Positions 12,301 to 22,496 of a DNA stretch of 64,000 nucleotides are shown in pieces. Numbering within the stretch: position 1 is the first letter of the stretch; every line of letters begins with the position of its first letter. Source of the stretch: Cylicocyclus nassatus (taxonomy: Eukaryota > Nematoda > Chromadorea > Rhabditida > Strongylidae); assembly GCA_958299035.1 (NCBI GenBank), contig CATQJL010000223.1:74975600-75039599 (forward strand), read 5' to 3'. The notes below the pieces were generated by a model. It had not been told where the DNA came from. It worked only from the letters and a program-made list of their open reading frames with translations, and ran no database searches. The translations under genes were made by a program, and so were the position numbers.

Positions 12301-14005
12301 TTCAGAAATGCCACCATTCAAAAGAGTTGTATTTGTAGGTGGTGGAGTAACGTTAAGTTCCTCGGAGAAATCACTAGCTGGTGAGCTGTAAAGAGAAATC
12401 TGCTTGACTTTGAGTAAAACGAATAAGCTCACCTTGCTTTAGACTCTTTTTCATCCACGTCGACAATGCGCTGAGTACTGATAAACTCATCGACAGCTCT
12501 AAATGAAGATTTTGAATTTGAAGTGTTCTGCAAAAAAATCTTGCAGACTCTAAAACAGGCGACAGGTTTGACCTCAACCACAGAAGCTTTCAATATGAGT
12601 GTCACGGTCGGCGCGGCTCGGGTCCTCGTGAGCCGCCTCGTCTTGGTCTCTAGCCGCGTTCGCCCTCAGCGAATACGTATTTTCTCACGCTAGAGGTGCG
12701 TTATTACCATCTTTGAACATCAATGGCTGGATCTTGGAAAGATGCCCCGAGGCAGTTTCGCGAACGCGTCTATAGACCCAAGGAAACGCGAGGACCCTAA
12801 CCGCACCGACCGTGACACTTGTCAGATCAGATTCAAAGGCAGTTGTCGGCAAAATGGACCCTCGTCGGTTCTGGTAGTCCCAGCTAGTAGACCCCCAGGT
12901 ACTCCGTAGCCTAAACCCACCCTCCAATTCATGCGCTAGTTCTGAAAAGGCGCTTCAAAATTCCACCAAAAACGCCCACTCAGTGAAAGTGGGCGGGGCT
13001 GTGGAGTTTGAAGCTCTCTTGCAGGGGTTAGCGCATCAATCGTAGGGTGGGGTTGGGGCTACGATGTATTTGTGGGTCTACCACGTGACACTAAAAAAAT
13101 CCGACATGGGTCCATTTTGGCGATTTACTGCCTTTAAAGCCTCTGTAAATAGGGTAATACATTTACAGATGCTGAAAAAAAAACAACTTTTACTAAGTAA
13201 TCTGCCTTTGACTCTCATGATTTACTGCAGTAAAAAAATACGAATAAATTTCGTACGAATGAAAATAAATAAACGATTGATTTCGAAGTCATGACAAACC
13301 TACAAACGTTATAATTGGACTAGAAATACATTCATATTTTGCAAAATCTAATCTCTTTGATTTTGAACGACTGCTGATTCTTCACGAAGCAACAGTGTAT
13401 GTATTGTGTGTATTTCATACATAAGAAAGAGCGCAACGTACTCTTTTCTAGCCTCCTTGCTTACTGTAATTGCAGCATTTACATCGTGAGCTTGCAGAAG
13501 CATTTGAGTTTGCGCGATTGTCGTCGCTGCCGCAGCTCCTTCATTTCGGAGACATTTTTCATACTGAAAAAAGCAGAATGTTTTTTTATGTCAGATCAAA
13601 TGAGAGAAAAAGATCATGACAGTCGAACCCACCTCATCGAGCAGCAGCTTGAACTCGTTGATATGTTGTGCTAGATTATTGAAGACGGTGGCAGCTTTTG
13701 GTCTACTCACTTCTAAGGGACAAGAACATCTTGGACAGAGAATGAAAGTATTTGCTGATGAATACAGATTAATACAATCCCTGAAGAGAAAACGAATTAA
13801 GCACAAACCAGATCAAACCTTGCTTACCAACAAAATGCATGCTTGCATGCGGTTCCCATTGTTTGCAGATTGTCTGATTCTTGTCCACTATAGAAATAAT
13901 GGATATGTAAGATGATGAAAATAAGAATTTTGATTACCATTTTGCACAGCTAAGCAATTTTGAGAAAACTTCGGCAGCTTCTCTTGTCCGAACAAACCCG
14001 GACAT
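9348..14005 (-). CDS. BRD-1 (BARD1 homologue), RING-ankyrin-BRCT E3 partner
   Basis: BARD1 pairs with BRCA1 to form a nuclear RING E3 ubiquitin ligase acting in homologous recombination and checkpoint control. I assembled 19 exons, all phase-consistent: 13938-14005, 13828-13887, 13633-13780, 13465-13563, 12433-12527, 12215-12385, 12016-12160, 11873-11959, 11682-11828, 11507-11632, 11162-11288, 11014-11108, 10863-10962, 10691-10791, 10478-10578, 10333-10404, 10198-10282, 10071-10131 and 9348-9652. They give 730 aa, close to human BARD1 (777). The RING ligands are C20, C23, C37, H39, C42, C45, C58 and C61, spread over exons 1-3. A basic PPKKRKSK stretch (exon 9) looks like an NLS. Ankyrin repeats occupy about 360-470 (NGHDVNQRD..., CNTALHIA..., RQQTPSQLA). 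Tandem BRCTs follow, about 495-600 (SVAWLHECM) and 609-730 (EPALFHGC, TAQWIIESVIEYDI). The ATG follows TTTTCAGC, a trans-splice-type acceptor. The last exon contains a 51-nt stopless stretch that may be an unspliced intron (see findings). Intron 4 carries two MITEs. Confidence 0.95.
12598..12819. mobile_element. MITE in brd-1 intron 4 (AGTGTCACGGTCGG ends)
   Basis: The first 31 bases, starting AGTGTCACGGTCGGCGCGG, are an imperfect reverse complement of the last 31. The 222-bp interior is GC-richer than the surroundings and has no ORF of interest. No clear target-site duplication was seen. It lies wholly inside the brd-1 intron between exons 4 and 5. Confidence 0.8.
12832..13138. mobile_element. 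MITE in brd-1 intron 4 (TTYAAAGGCAGT ends)
   Basis: Left end TTCAAAGGCAGTTGTCGGCA and right end (reverse complement) TTTAAAGGCAGTAAATCGCC form about 30-bp terminal inverted repeats that continue with CAAAATGGACCC. The same TTAAAGGCAGT ends bound the larger element at 16455-17197, so they form one family. It begins only 12 bases after the previous MITE. Confidence 0.8.
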
Positions 14006-14562
14006 GCTGAAAAGCTTGATTTAATGTTTGCGATGTGATAATTCAAGCGAAACAAGCTGAACTCCCCAAACTTCGCAATGATAAGATTTGCAGAGTCGAG
14101 AGACGAAACGAATTTCGCAGCTTCGCGCTTTTCACTGATGGCGCGCAAATTGGCGTCAGTCCAACCTAATTTTCAGTTGAGTGGCAAACCTCGGTTCATA
14201 TTAGAGCGAAGCTCCTAGGTTCCTCTAATATGTATTTCGCACTGTGAACCGTGCTACCATTTTGAAGATCAAACGAAAAGCTACATCTACATATTTCGGC
14301 TTCTATCTATTTCCTAGCAGTTTCGTCGCTCTATACTGCACGGCACACCGGCGCAGCCCACACGCGTGCCGTGACCTCGATGATATTGTATTAATTGGCT
14401 CAAACCCTATCTCAACCCATCCCGAAAACTCTTTTTTGTCCTTTGTGCCATCCTCATTCAAGGAAAGCTGCCAAGTGGCAGCTTTCCGAGCACTTGCGTT
14501 TTTGCTCCTCCCTCAGAGTTTACAGACACTGCCTTTTTAAAGAGTTGTCTGCAAAGTACTAG
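14006..14562. other. brd-1 upstream region
   Basis: No gene recognised. The 5' flank of brd-1 probably includes its promoter, but no specific element could be named. The plus-strand ORF at 14244-14540 has no recognisable features. Confidence 0.4.
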
Positions 14563-15260
14563 GTTGGTCCAGAAGTTCTATCGCACCCTTTTCAAAGATA
14601 CGTGACTTCTGATTTTCCCAGTCGATTTGATTGCTCTTATTTTTGTTTGGAAGAGCAATTCATGCTTTTTATAATGAAACCTTAGCGGCTTACTGGTAAT
14701 TCATCTATTGCATATTCACGAACGGTAGAAAATAATTACTCAAATCTTGAATTTGTGTAGAGCCATAAAAAACCTGAGACTCGCAGTAAAAATCGGAGCG
14801 ATCGCTCAGACAATTGGGATGAGTTTTGGTGTACAGTAAGAAAATCTGCGTAGGAAACGCTGCGCAAGTTTTGATCATCATATCTTTAGTAATAGACGGC
14901 TTGCAGGCTTTTCCATTTCCAATGCTCGTTCAGTTCAGTTGGTGGATTTCTCGTTGCAGCAATTGATTAACTGCAGTGCTTGCACATGAAACTGCTCTCC
15001 ATATTTGAAGAGTTGGCTCCTTCAGAACCCCATATTTCCACTAATACTTGACGAATAGTATTGGTGTAAACACCATTAGAAAGAGATTTTCACGTAGAAT
15101 CTTTTGGCTGTTAATGACTTTCCACGATCTTTTCAATGAAACGGCGAAAATCGTTTTGATTTAGTTGATCTACAAAAAGTTGTGTTTTACCCGAAATGAC
15201 GTAATTTCAATACCACCGTCGATTTCGTTGAAAATTCGAAAAAGGAACCCGGGTTTAGAG
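14563..15260. repeat. Probable mariner remnant (single TIR seen)
   Basis: At 14563 the sequence AGGTTGGTCCAGAAGTTCTA resembles the outer end of mariner-type terminal repeats, as in AGGTTGTCC ends found elsewhere in this window. I found no matching inverse end and no intact transposase, so this is at best a truncated copy. Confidence 0.3.
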
Positions 15261-15266
15261 TAAGGA

Positions 15267-15521
15267 TTGTGCTGGCCAATATTTTGTCAGACAAGGAAAA
15301 CACCCCTGGGAACTTTACGATTTCTTGCTTTTTACTCAAAAAACGATATCCATGTGGAAGCGCCACTTCTGCTGAGCCTGCTCATTGCCTTTGGAGTAGG
15401 CATTGCATTAGGAAAATTCGTGTATGATAGGGTGTCAAGCCTATTGCACACTACTGCAGGTTTGCACAGGAGGAACAGCAACAAAGTGTACGTGATCTGG
15501 TTCATTTTCTTGCTACCGTAG
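15267..15521 (+). CDS. Hydrophobic small ORF, uncertain
   Basis: The 84-codon frame contains a convincing hydrophobic segment (LLLSLLIAFGVGIALGKFVY) flanked by charged residues, and a possible splice donor (AACAAA|GTGTAC). It could be an exon of a small membrane protein or a chance ORF. No family was recognised and no partner exon was found. Confidence 0.2.
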   Translation: MCWPIFCQTRKTPLGTLRFLAFYSKNDIHVEAPLLLSLLIAFGVGIALGKFVYDRVSSLLHTTAGLHRRNSNKVYVIWFIFLLP

Positions 15522-15770
15522 CCAAATGCATATTTTTCAGAAAATAGCAGAGAATCTTCTAGCGATTAGAACAAAGTTACACAATTTGGTAGAGATATTG
15601 GAACTGCAGACTATTATTATTATTATTATTTATTACATAGGTTACCCTATGTTGACAAAACAGCAATATCAACAAAAAGGAACATATTCGAATGACAGTG
15701 AACCAAAACTATTAGTAACAATGACATATCAAAACATCCTACTACAAATTCATGGAGAAAGTAGATATCG

Positions 15771-16032
15771 TCGAGTCATTCGTAACTTAATATGCGTAGT
15801 GCACACTAAACACGTTAAGTGGCGAACAGCAAAACTAAAGCCTGCTCATTTTTAGTGATTTCTGCTTGTTTCCTTGTCTCTTTTGTTTTTATTGGTTACA
15901 TGTTAGTCAATAGAACTTATTTCCACATTTTGCTGGGCTAAAAAATGTTTCACTGGAAAGTTACCAGTACGAGTGCCGTCGCTAACAGGGCTTAGTGTGC
16001 AATCTCACACATTAAGTTACGAATGACTCGAG
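15771..16032. mobile_element. MITE, family B copy 1 (TCGAGTCATTCGTAACTTAA ends)
   Basis: The left end TCGAGTCATTCGTAACTTAA is matched in inverse by TTAAGTTACGAATGACTCGA at the right. Interior half-sites (GTGCACAC / GTGTGCAA) also mirror each other. A second, more diverged copy lies at 56491-56750 with nearly the same length, which confirms a family of about 260 bp. Confidence 0.85.
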
Positions 16033-16454
16033 GTTAGTTCTTCAAGACTGCTTTGAACTGTGAAAGTTTATAATGGAGCATTCCCTTCCTCATTAGTTTA
16101 CCAAGATCACTCTATTAACAAAAGACTAGTATGTAAGCCGAAATTGAATAAGAAGTCTTATATATTCACGAACGTATATCATCAAAAGTATGCAAGGCAG
16201 AAATCATTATAGCCATTTTTCTCTAGAAATCGGTTCAACTTCATGTTCTCACATGTCAGGACCCAGCCCACCTTGGCTGTGGAGAGTGCTCTCACAGGGT
16301 GAGAACAACTTTTTGTCCGCCATCGCAAAGCTTATGGGTGAAAACGTTTCAACGCGTCGATGTTGAGAAAGAGATACTTTGGTTCTGGTCAAAGCTTGAA
16401 AGCCACTGTACTTTCTATGAACAAGCACGTAATGTGCAAGTATTAATCGTCAGA

Positions 16455-17197
16455 CTTAAAGGCAGTGGCTCGGCAAATTTCAACCTAGTCAAATTTGCGT
16501 TTACCCGGGGTTACAATACGTTGATCCCAGTGGCGTACCCAGGATTTCGGCTCGGGGGGGGGGGCAACAAAAAATTTTTTTCGATGAAGTGCGTGGCGGC
16601 AGCCACGCACTCCGAAAATTTTTTGGGATATTTCCCAAAATTCTTTCGGGCCCATGACCCCAAAATTTCAGAGAAAGGGGCGTGGCAGCAGCCACGCCCC
16701 CGAAAAAATTTTTTTTACAAAGCTGTTTTGAATTTTTAAAAATTTTTAAAAATTATTTTAATTATTTACAAGTGTAAACAAGTCCTCTGCACATTTTTAT
16801 AACACATTTAAGAAACTTTCAAAAATTTACCCCCTCGGTACGCCAATGGCTGATCCCGAAAATCCACTTTTGAAAGCTTGAAAACGGCGAAAATAAGCGT
16901 TTTCCAATGCCCTTCCGTTTAAAATTGGACGAGTGGAGCAAGGCCGGTGACGCTAAATCGTTGCAGGACCCAATGGTTATAGCGTTGCCGCGGGCAGCCT
17001 CCAATGTTCAGAAGGAGATTGCCAACTCGTCCTGATGCGTGTAAGATTGGCCTGCGCGTGTAAGTTTGAGAGCGATTTTCTCGGCAGGGAAAGCATGCTG
17101 TGCAACCGAGATTGAACTGTTTTCATACTTGGGCGATAAGGAACCTACGGCATTAAAATCCTAAGTTGTTGGATTTTGCCGATCCACTGCCTTTAAG
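16455..17197. mobile_element. 743-bp inverted-repeat element, TTAAAGGCAGTGG family
   Basis: Left end CTTAAAGGCAGTGGCTCGGC and right end, whose reverse complement reads CTTAAAGGCAGTGGATCGGC, form the terminal repeats. It is a longer relative of 12832-13138. Another inverted-repeat element (16529-16848) sits within it. No transposase was found, so it is non-autonomous. Confidence 0.8.
16529..16848. mobile_element. Nested MITE with TGGCGTACC ends and poly-G
   Basis: Left TGGCGTACCCAGG and right (reverse complement) TTGGCGTACCGAGGGGG are inverse, each followed inward by a G/C tract. The element lies inside the 16455-17197 element, so it inserted later. It generates spurious ORFs rich in GGGG that should not be annotated as protein. 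Confidence 0.65.
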
Positions 17198-17839
17198 TGA
17201 AAACGAAATATTAAGCGCACATTTTTAGGTCTGATACCAACATACAAAAGAAGATCTGGGACATTTGATGCGCGTGGTAGCCATAGGAAAGTCTAGTGAA
17301 AATGGTGCAGTGTATGCAATTCATGAAGTGGGCACATATTATATCGTACCATTGTCGATGAAAGTCAGCAATGTTAGTATGCTGGCAGAAGCGGGAGATA
17401 TCGATGCTGATTGCACCGGAATATCGTCGACACTCTTTTGTAAAACAAAATCACAAAGGGCTCATGCGCTTTAGATCGCAACCGACATGACTGTGCTGTA
17501 ATAAAACGGAACTCTAGCGATGAAATGGTGAAAGCTTTTGAACAAGTAACTTTTGCCTTTTATAGGCTATACGAACATTTTAGTTTACACATGTGGAGCC
17601 TCTGCTGAGGACCACAGTGATAGCTACCCGAATAAAGAGGATGCTGTATAAAAAAAACGGATGATAATGGATTGAGTTTGCAGTTCTTCAACCTGTCGTA
17701 AAACAGCTATTCGCGTATCCTCCGGCGGCGACGAACGCTCTGTTTCGTCGCCTTGGCTCGGGAAATTGCGGCGTCCAACGGCTATGCTGAGCGTGAGCAA
17801 CTCTTGGAGCGCGCGGCTCACGCCAACGTAGAGCTCGTA

Positions 17840-18346
17840 GTTCAAGCAGTACCGTTGAGATCCCTTCTGCCTGCCTTTCATCTTCGATGAGTTGAGCAGT
17901 GCAGTGCGGCGATGCTTACATCAGGCGGGTTTGCAAGGCATGATAAGAGTGGTCGATATCCCTCCAGCTAATCTAAAACACAACTTGTTCGAAACCGCGC
18001 TTATGACCGTACTTGCTCCACTCCTAATTGTGTGTCTGCTCATTTGGTAAAGAGGGTGATTGTGTACAGTCCGAGGTTATTTATCTTATAACATTTTTTT
18101 CATGCGGGGATACATACATCGGCGAAACAGGGCGCCCTCTTTGTTGTCGCGTAAAAGAACATATGGATGGAATGGTAAGGTTAAGAGCACCTACGCCGTT
18201 GGGGAAACACCATCATTACAAATGCAAGTTGCAGTAAGAATCTTGTCGTATGAGCCCGATATCCTCGCCCGCAAAACTTTGGAGGCGTTTTGGATTAATG
18301 CCAAAAATCCAAAATTGGATAGAAAGGAGGAATGTATTGTACATTG
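17840..18346 (+). mobile_element. Decayed Penelope-like retroelement fragment with GIY-YIG endonuclease
   Basis: Three overlapping frames together read as the C-terminal part of a Penelope-type reverse transcriptase and its GIY-YIG endonuclease. The connector is ELSSAVRRCLHQAGLQ, then VVDIPPANLKHNL, followed in another frame by NRAYDRTCSTPNCV, then GDCVQSEVIYLI. The catalytic-domain core is GDTYIGETGRPLC-RVKEH, and in a third frame ARKTLEAFWINAKNPKLDRK closes the domain. At least two frameshifts break it, so it is not functional. The upstream reverse-transcriptase core is missing or unrecognisable. Family assignment rests on recalled motif order in Penelope-like elements. Confidence 0.65.
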
Positions 18347-18854
18347 AAGGTTGGCAAGGGAATGTGGATGCTGGAATAAAATACTATCCTCAGCTGGATG
18401 GGAGGGCAGTGAAAGAATTTGAAGAGTGCACTTTTGAAGAGTTGTTAAGGTATCAAGATATTATGTGTTTTCGCGACGTAAACACCGTTTAACATGTTTA
18501 CTCCAACTGCTGTTTAGCCAGATACATCTGCGAGAAAAGGCAATCCACTGAAGAACGGAACATGGGGCTACATATTGTGTACAAATCGATCTATGCTTGT
18601 AGTGAGGGTGCGACAACGGTATGTCATGTGCTACATTACAATCAAAAATCTTGTAGCTTTTGAACTACAGAGTAAACGAAACAGTAACAATCACAACGCG
18701 ATTTATTCGTGCGAAATTGTACACGCGTATATGAGGCGTTTGAAGGCAGAAGATATCTGTGTGGATTGTCGAAAAAACATAATTTAAGCTCTTAATGCGT
18801 TCAGTAGGTCTGTCGAGCAAGGGCTTGAAACAAGTGAGCGATAAAGATTTCTGA
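18250..18854 (+). CDS. Hypothetical spliced ORF 1 of the 18-22 kb cluster
   Basis: Four exons can be joined in phase: about 18250-18477, 18518-18618, 18671-18726 and 18805-18854, with introns of 40-78 nt bounded by GT and TAG/CAG. The 5' boundary is uncertain because the first exon overlaps the Penelope fragment in another frame; the protein may begin near 18340 (LYIEGWQGNVDAG). The product ends with SSKGLKQVSDKDF and TGA. The middle part (LVVRVRQRVNETVTITTRF) looks like beta-strand-rich protein. I do not recognise the family. The consistent phasing argues for a real gene or element-borne gene, but the short introns could be coincidence. Confidence 0.35.
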
Positions 18855-18959
18855 GCGAAAGGTGTATTGCAACCAGCCCAGTATAACTATGTTATGAGTT
18901 TTACCTTACGGCACTTTTTTGCATAGTGGTGCTTGATTCTTTTGTAACATTGATTTTAG

Positions 18960-19444
18960 AGCATTCTGGTGTTATATCATCCATTGCAACACAAGCAGGA
19001 ATGAGCGTGTATTTAAAATGGTGTACGGTAGTGTTTACCCATCTCCGCAAGAAGAGGCCATTTCTGCTGCAGAACGTACAGGGTTGCAACCTTTCTCATT
19101 GCCTTATGGCAATGGGGAGGAAATATCATGGGTAAGCAAAGCTTATACTGTTTGCTGTATTTCATAGTCAAAAGGCATTTTAGATCGGCAGCTATTCTCT
19201 GGCAAAGGGAGGAACTAAGGCTGCACAATATAAGCAGCCATTTTATGGTCAGTATTTCGTGCTTGATGCAAAATCGAAAAAATGTCACAAAATGCGAGAT
19301 TTGTAAGACATAAGCCACGCGTCTTCTCTTATTATCAAAGTTTTGCATGATATAGTGTGATTGCGAAGAATAAGCTCCAAGGAATGAAAGAACCTCTTGC
19401 TCCCTTTTTCCTTCAGTATGGAGGAAAACGCGTTCACCAAGTGA
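18960..19444 (+). CDS. Hypothetical spliced ORF 2 of the 18-22 kb cluster
   Basis: Exons 18960-19131, 19184-19302 and 19417-19444 join in phase. The first follows TGATTTTAG and reads AFWCYIIHCNTSRN, then MVYGSVYPSPQEEA, and ends at TGG|GTAAGC. The second reads IGSYSLAKGGTKAAQYKQPF, then GQYFVLDAKSKKCHKMRD. The third is short and ends in TGA. The 5' end is unassigned; an internal methionine (MVYGSV) may be the start. Composition is that of a soluble globular protein. No family was recognised. Confidence 0.35.
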
Positions 19445-19590
19445 CTGTCCCGCATGTCCCGCATGTAATGAAACAGTGATAGTGGATCTGGAAATTTAAA
19501 TCTCTCTTGTAACGTGGTACGTTTTTCAAACGATTGCCTCCCTAAGGTCTAAATTATTTGGTGTTTCAGTCGAGGCACGCTGTAGCAGAC

Positions 19591-20570
19591 ATGCAATACG
19601 ATGACGCTTTTCAACGAAAGTTGGACAAGTTGCTAGGATCAGATAAAGACTGTGCAAACATGGCAGGTATCGTCCTTTCACCCCGTTGTAGCGGGCACGC
19701 AGCCTCAGACGCCCTCAAGCGCCGCGGTTTTGACCGCGGCGCAGGGTCGATACGGTCGATCAGCTGTTCATCCGTCCGCTGCCACAAGAATCGGTGAGTT
19801 TTTTGTTATTTCTTTACCTTTTTGCTTGCAAGTTGCAAAAAAGGATGGAAGATGAATCAAGAAATTCTTTTAAGTTTATTCATAAGTGTATTGTCTCGAA
19901 AATCTTGATTACATGCATGAAAAACTCAAAAAACTGGCTGACATCGCGATTAGATTGGACATAGATTGGATGCTCAGCTCTTTCAGCAAACAGTGCACTT
20001 ATGAATAAACTTAAAAGACTTTGCGACTCACCTTCCATCCTTTTTCTGCAACCTGCAAGCAAAAAGATGAAGAAATAATCAAAAACTCACCGATTGCAGC
20101 GGACGGATGAACAGCTGATCGGCCGTATCGACCCCGCGCCGCGGTCAAAACCGCGACGCTTGAGGGCGTCTGAGGCTGCGTGCTCGCTACAATGGGGTGA
20201 AAGGACGATACGTGAAAGTTGCGCTTTGCTAGCACAAGTTGCATTGCATTCAGTGATCTATTTTTCAATAGGTCACACACAAGAAATGCAGGCAGCAAAC
20301 TACGTTACACAAAACAAGCAAAGTTGCGCTTATGGATATATAAAGGTGCGCTTATTAGGAGAGGAGGAAGCGGCCAGGAACCTCGAACGAGTGCGGGAAG
20401 TGAAAAGGATGTTCAAGCTTGCAAAGTAAACAATTTTACAAGCTCTTCGTTATTGTCACACTGTGTTGATCGATTAATTCAGTTTGGAACGACGTAAACA
20501 CTTAGCCGATCTAGAAGAAGAGGATTTAGAAAGGATGACTACGATGAGATACCAGTCGACAAAAGTGTAA
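19591..20570 (+). CDS. Hypothetical spliced ORF 3 (charged coiled-coil, 105 aa)
   Basis: Exons 19591-19666, 20272-20425 and 20483-20570 join perfectly in phase (318 nt including stop) to give MQYDDAFQRKLDKLLGSDK... ending in ADLEEEDLERMTTMRYQSTK. The second half (LGEEEAARNLERVREVKRMF, then LERRKHLADLEEEDLERM) has the charged heptad look of a helical coiled coil. The start follows the acceptor GTGTTTCAG at 19569. Intron 1 is almost entirely a 545-bp fold-back element whose tip supplies the GT donor. No family was recognised. Confidence 0.45.
19667..20211. mobile_element. 545-bp fold-back element forming an intron
   Basis: The left arm begins GTATCGTCCTTTCACCCC and the right arm ends with its reverse complement GGGGTGAAAGGACGATAC. 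The arms stay complementary for more than 200 bp, through CGCAGCCTCAGACGCCCTCA, CGCCGCGGTTTTGACCGCGG and beyond. The element starts exactly at the inferred splice donor of ORF 3. No target duplication is evident. Confidence 0.85.
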
Positions 20571-20769
20571 CCGAAGGTGGAAGAGGAAAAGAAGATGATG
20601 ATGACGAGGAAGGAGAAGGTGATGGAAACGACGAAAATGAAGAAAATGGCGGAAGCGATAGTGTCGAGCCTTTTTCTTGTTCTGGTACTTTTCCATACAT
20701 TTTTTACATCCATATCTGCATAAAGCGTTGCAAAAACTAAACAGTTGTTTATTTCTCCAAATTTCAAAA

Positions 20770-21115
20770 ATGATTCGACGACGATTACAACCTCGAATGG
20801 AAGTTGAGGAAACGCCAAGAAAGCGGCCGAGAGTCGTCCCTAGTGAAAGCGGGTAAGACAATAGTGTCAGAAAAATCAATTTTATCTCACACTATGCATG
20901 TAGGTACGACTAAAGTTGGCGCTTAACTTCGGAGGAGATTGTCATGGAAAAAGTGACATAGGAACGCTGGAGCCACAAGCGTCGTCGCCTTTACCACTTG
21001 AACAGTTTGAACAACATCCGATGGGCAGCAGTATTGGTGATAGAAGTCAGTACAGCAAAGTGTCATTAACGATTAACAGGAGGCAGTCGAAAAGATTAGA
21101 GACTATAATTTAAAG
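20770..21115 (+). CDS. Hypothetical ORF 4, small basic protein (boundaries unclear)
   Basis: A first exon, 20770-20852, encodes MIRRRLQPRMEVEETPRKRP and then RVVPSESG, a very basic segment with a nuclear-localisation-like PRKRPRV, and ends at a GG|GTAAG donor. The following open stretch (20905-21115) can be read in two frames depending on the acceptor, and neither choice is convincing. A polar 65-codon frame ends at TAA near 21113. I cannot decide the structure. Confidence 0.25.
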
Positions 21116-21205
21116 TTTTATTTCAAAAGACAGAAATCAGAAGCTTGCGCAGCAATGCAGCCGTGTTGAATGACTCGATAACAATAGCTATACGTAGAAG
21201 CGTGC

Positions 21206-21976
21206 ATGTCGTCCGTAAATCAGCTGTTTCCGCTATCTCAATTCCCAACCTTGATAGGCGGTCTGGCCCTTGGATCCGAGCCGCCACTTACAGCTTCTCA
21301 TATCAAATCTTATACGGGTGGATCGGCAAAAGTCGAGACAGTTCGACAGCAAAACAATTTTCTACGTAGATGCCATGCACAACCTGTACAGGTGGGTATC
21401 TACAAATCAAACCAGTTGGTGTAACAGTCAGCGCGCCATCCTGAGGAAAGCGGTCATCTTACGGTTGCTGCATAGCAGTCGTAGGCGATGAAATTTACGC
21501 AGTGGTATGTTGGATCGTATGCATAGCTTGCGAAAGACTCCTGTATATTTATGCTTGTAGGAAAGTCAGGCGGGAGCCAGAGCGAACGGAATGCCGTTGC
21601 ACTTAGAGTCACTAGAAGCTGATCCACTTACTCGTCACTTTCCATTGCCAACAATAGAGCCGTGGAATACGATACGCCTTAAGCCTAAACTTACACATCA
21701 ACAAATCGTGCATCTCTTGCAAGATGAACAGTAAGTACGTGTACCTTGCAAACTCCGTACTGAGCCCTTGTTTGTATCATACAGCAGTCTCCCACTCTGT
21801 ATCATATAGCGTCTTTAGTGTGTAATACGTGTATCAAACTGCATCTGACTTTCATATTTACCTCATGTGATCTCATATCAAACTTCGGGTTGGCATTGTA
21901 TTCCTTCGTTGCAATATGCGATCAAACAATGACTAATAAACTTTTCAGCACATTTCGTCTCATCTACATGCCATAA
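21206..21976 (+). CDS. Hypothetical spliced ORF 5 (127 aa)
   Basis: Exons 21206-21391, 21561-21730 and 21949-21976 join in phase (384 nt including TAA). The donors are CAG|GTGGG and ACA|GTAAGT, and the acceptors TTGTAG and CTTTTCAG. The protein begins MSSVNQLFPLSQFPTLIGG, includes PLHLESLEADPLTRHFPLPT and ends HTFRLIYMP. It is rich in L and P, with no membrane segment or recognised domain. It is the best-formed gene model of the cluster, yet its family is unknown to me. Confidence 0.45.
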
Positions 21977-22496
21977 AGCTGGCACTTCATCCGAAAATGG
22001 AGCATGTCAAAAGTATTGACATCGGTCATTTTGCTGCATCATAAAACTCAAAAAACGTTGTTACAAAGTCGCGAAGCAGAAACACTTCGAACGCCTTATT
22101 ATTGAAACATGGTTCTAAAACTTGTTTCACACTATCAATCCCTCTACACCCCTTCCCTTAATTCCACAATTTTCTGAAATCCCTTGCAGCACGCATCAAA
22201 ATGGATAGACTGGAAAATCCGCAAGCGAGGTTGGCGATGGCTCAATATAAAAACACTGATAAATTTTTTAAAATTTTGGAATATCCGAGGTATTATAGAT
22301 ACCGAAAACCTATCTAATTTCTATTTTAAAATCTTTTGACAACTCAGGCAAAGCGCTTTTACACCTTAGAAGGTTCTTCGATATTTCCTACATTCATCTA
22401 TTTCTCTAGACCTTCTAGAAAATTCTACAGTTTTTCGAAGTTTCGGAACATTTGAATGCCCCTAATCATTCGTGTGTTAAAACCCTCATTTTACTA
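21977..22496. other. Gene-free spacer
   Basis: AT-rich, no motif recognised. It separates the unknown ORF cluster from the mariner-type element. Confidence 0.4.

Noticed and set aside
16299..16739. 146-codon plus-strand ORF
   Set aside because: It runs across MITE ends and a poly-G tract; the GGGG-rich peptide is a familiar transposon artefact.
20474..20879. Two long minus-strand ORFs (114 and 117 codons)
   Set aside because: They are antisense to a GAA/GAT-rich stretch on the plus strand; composition alone keeps them open, and there is no start or splice support.
18250..21976. Assignment of the ORF cluster to Polinton/Maverick elements
   Set aside because: No DNA polymerase B, retroviral-type integrase, packaging ATPase or adenain-like protease motif could be found, and no long terminal inverted repeats bracket the block. 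The idea is left open but unsupported.
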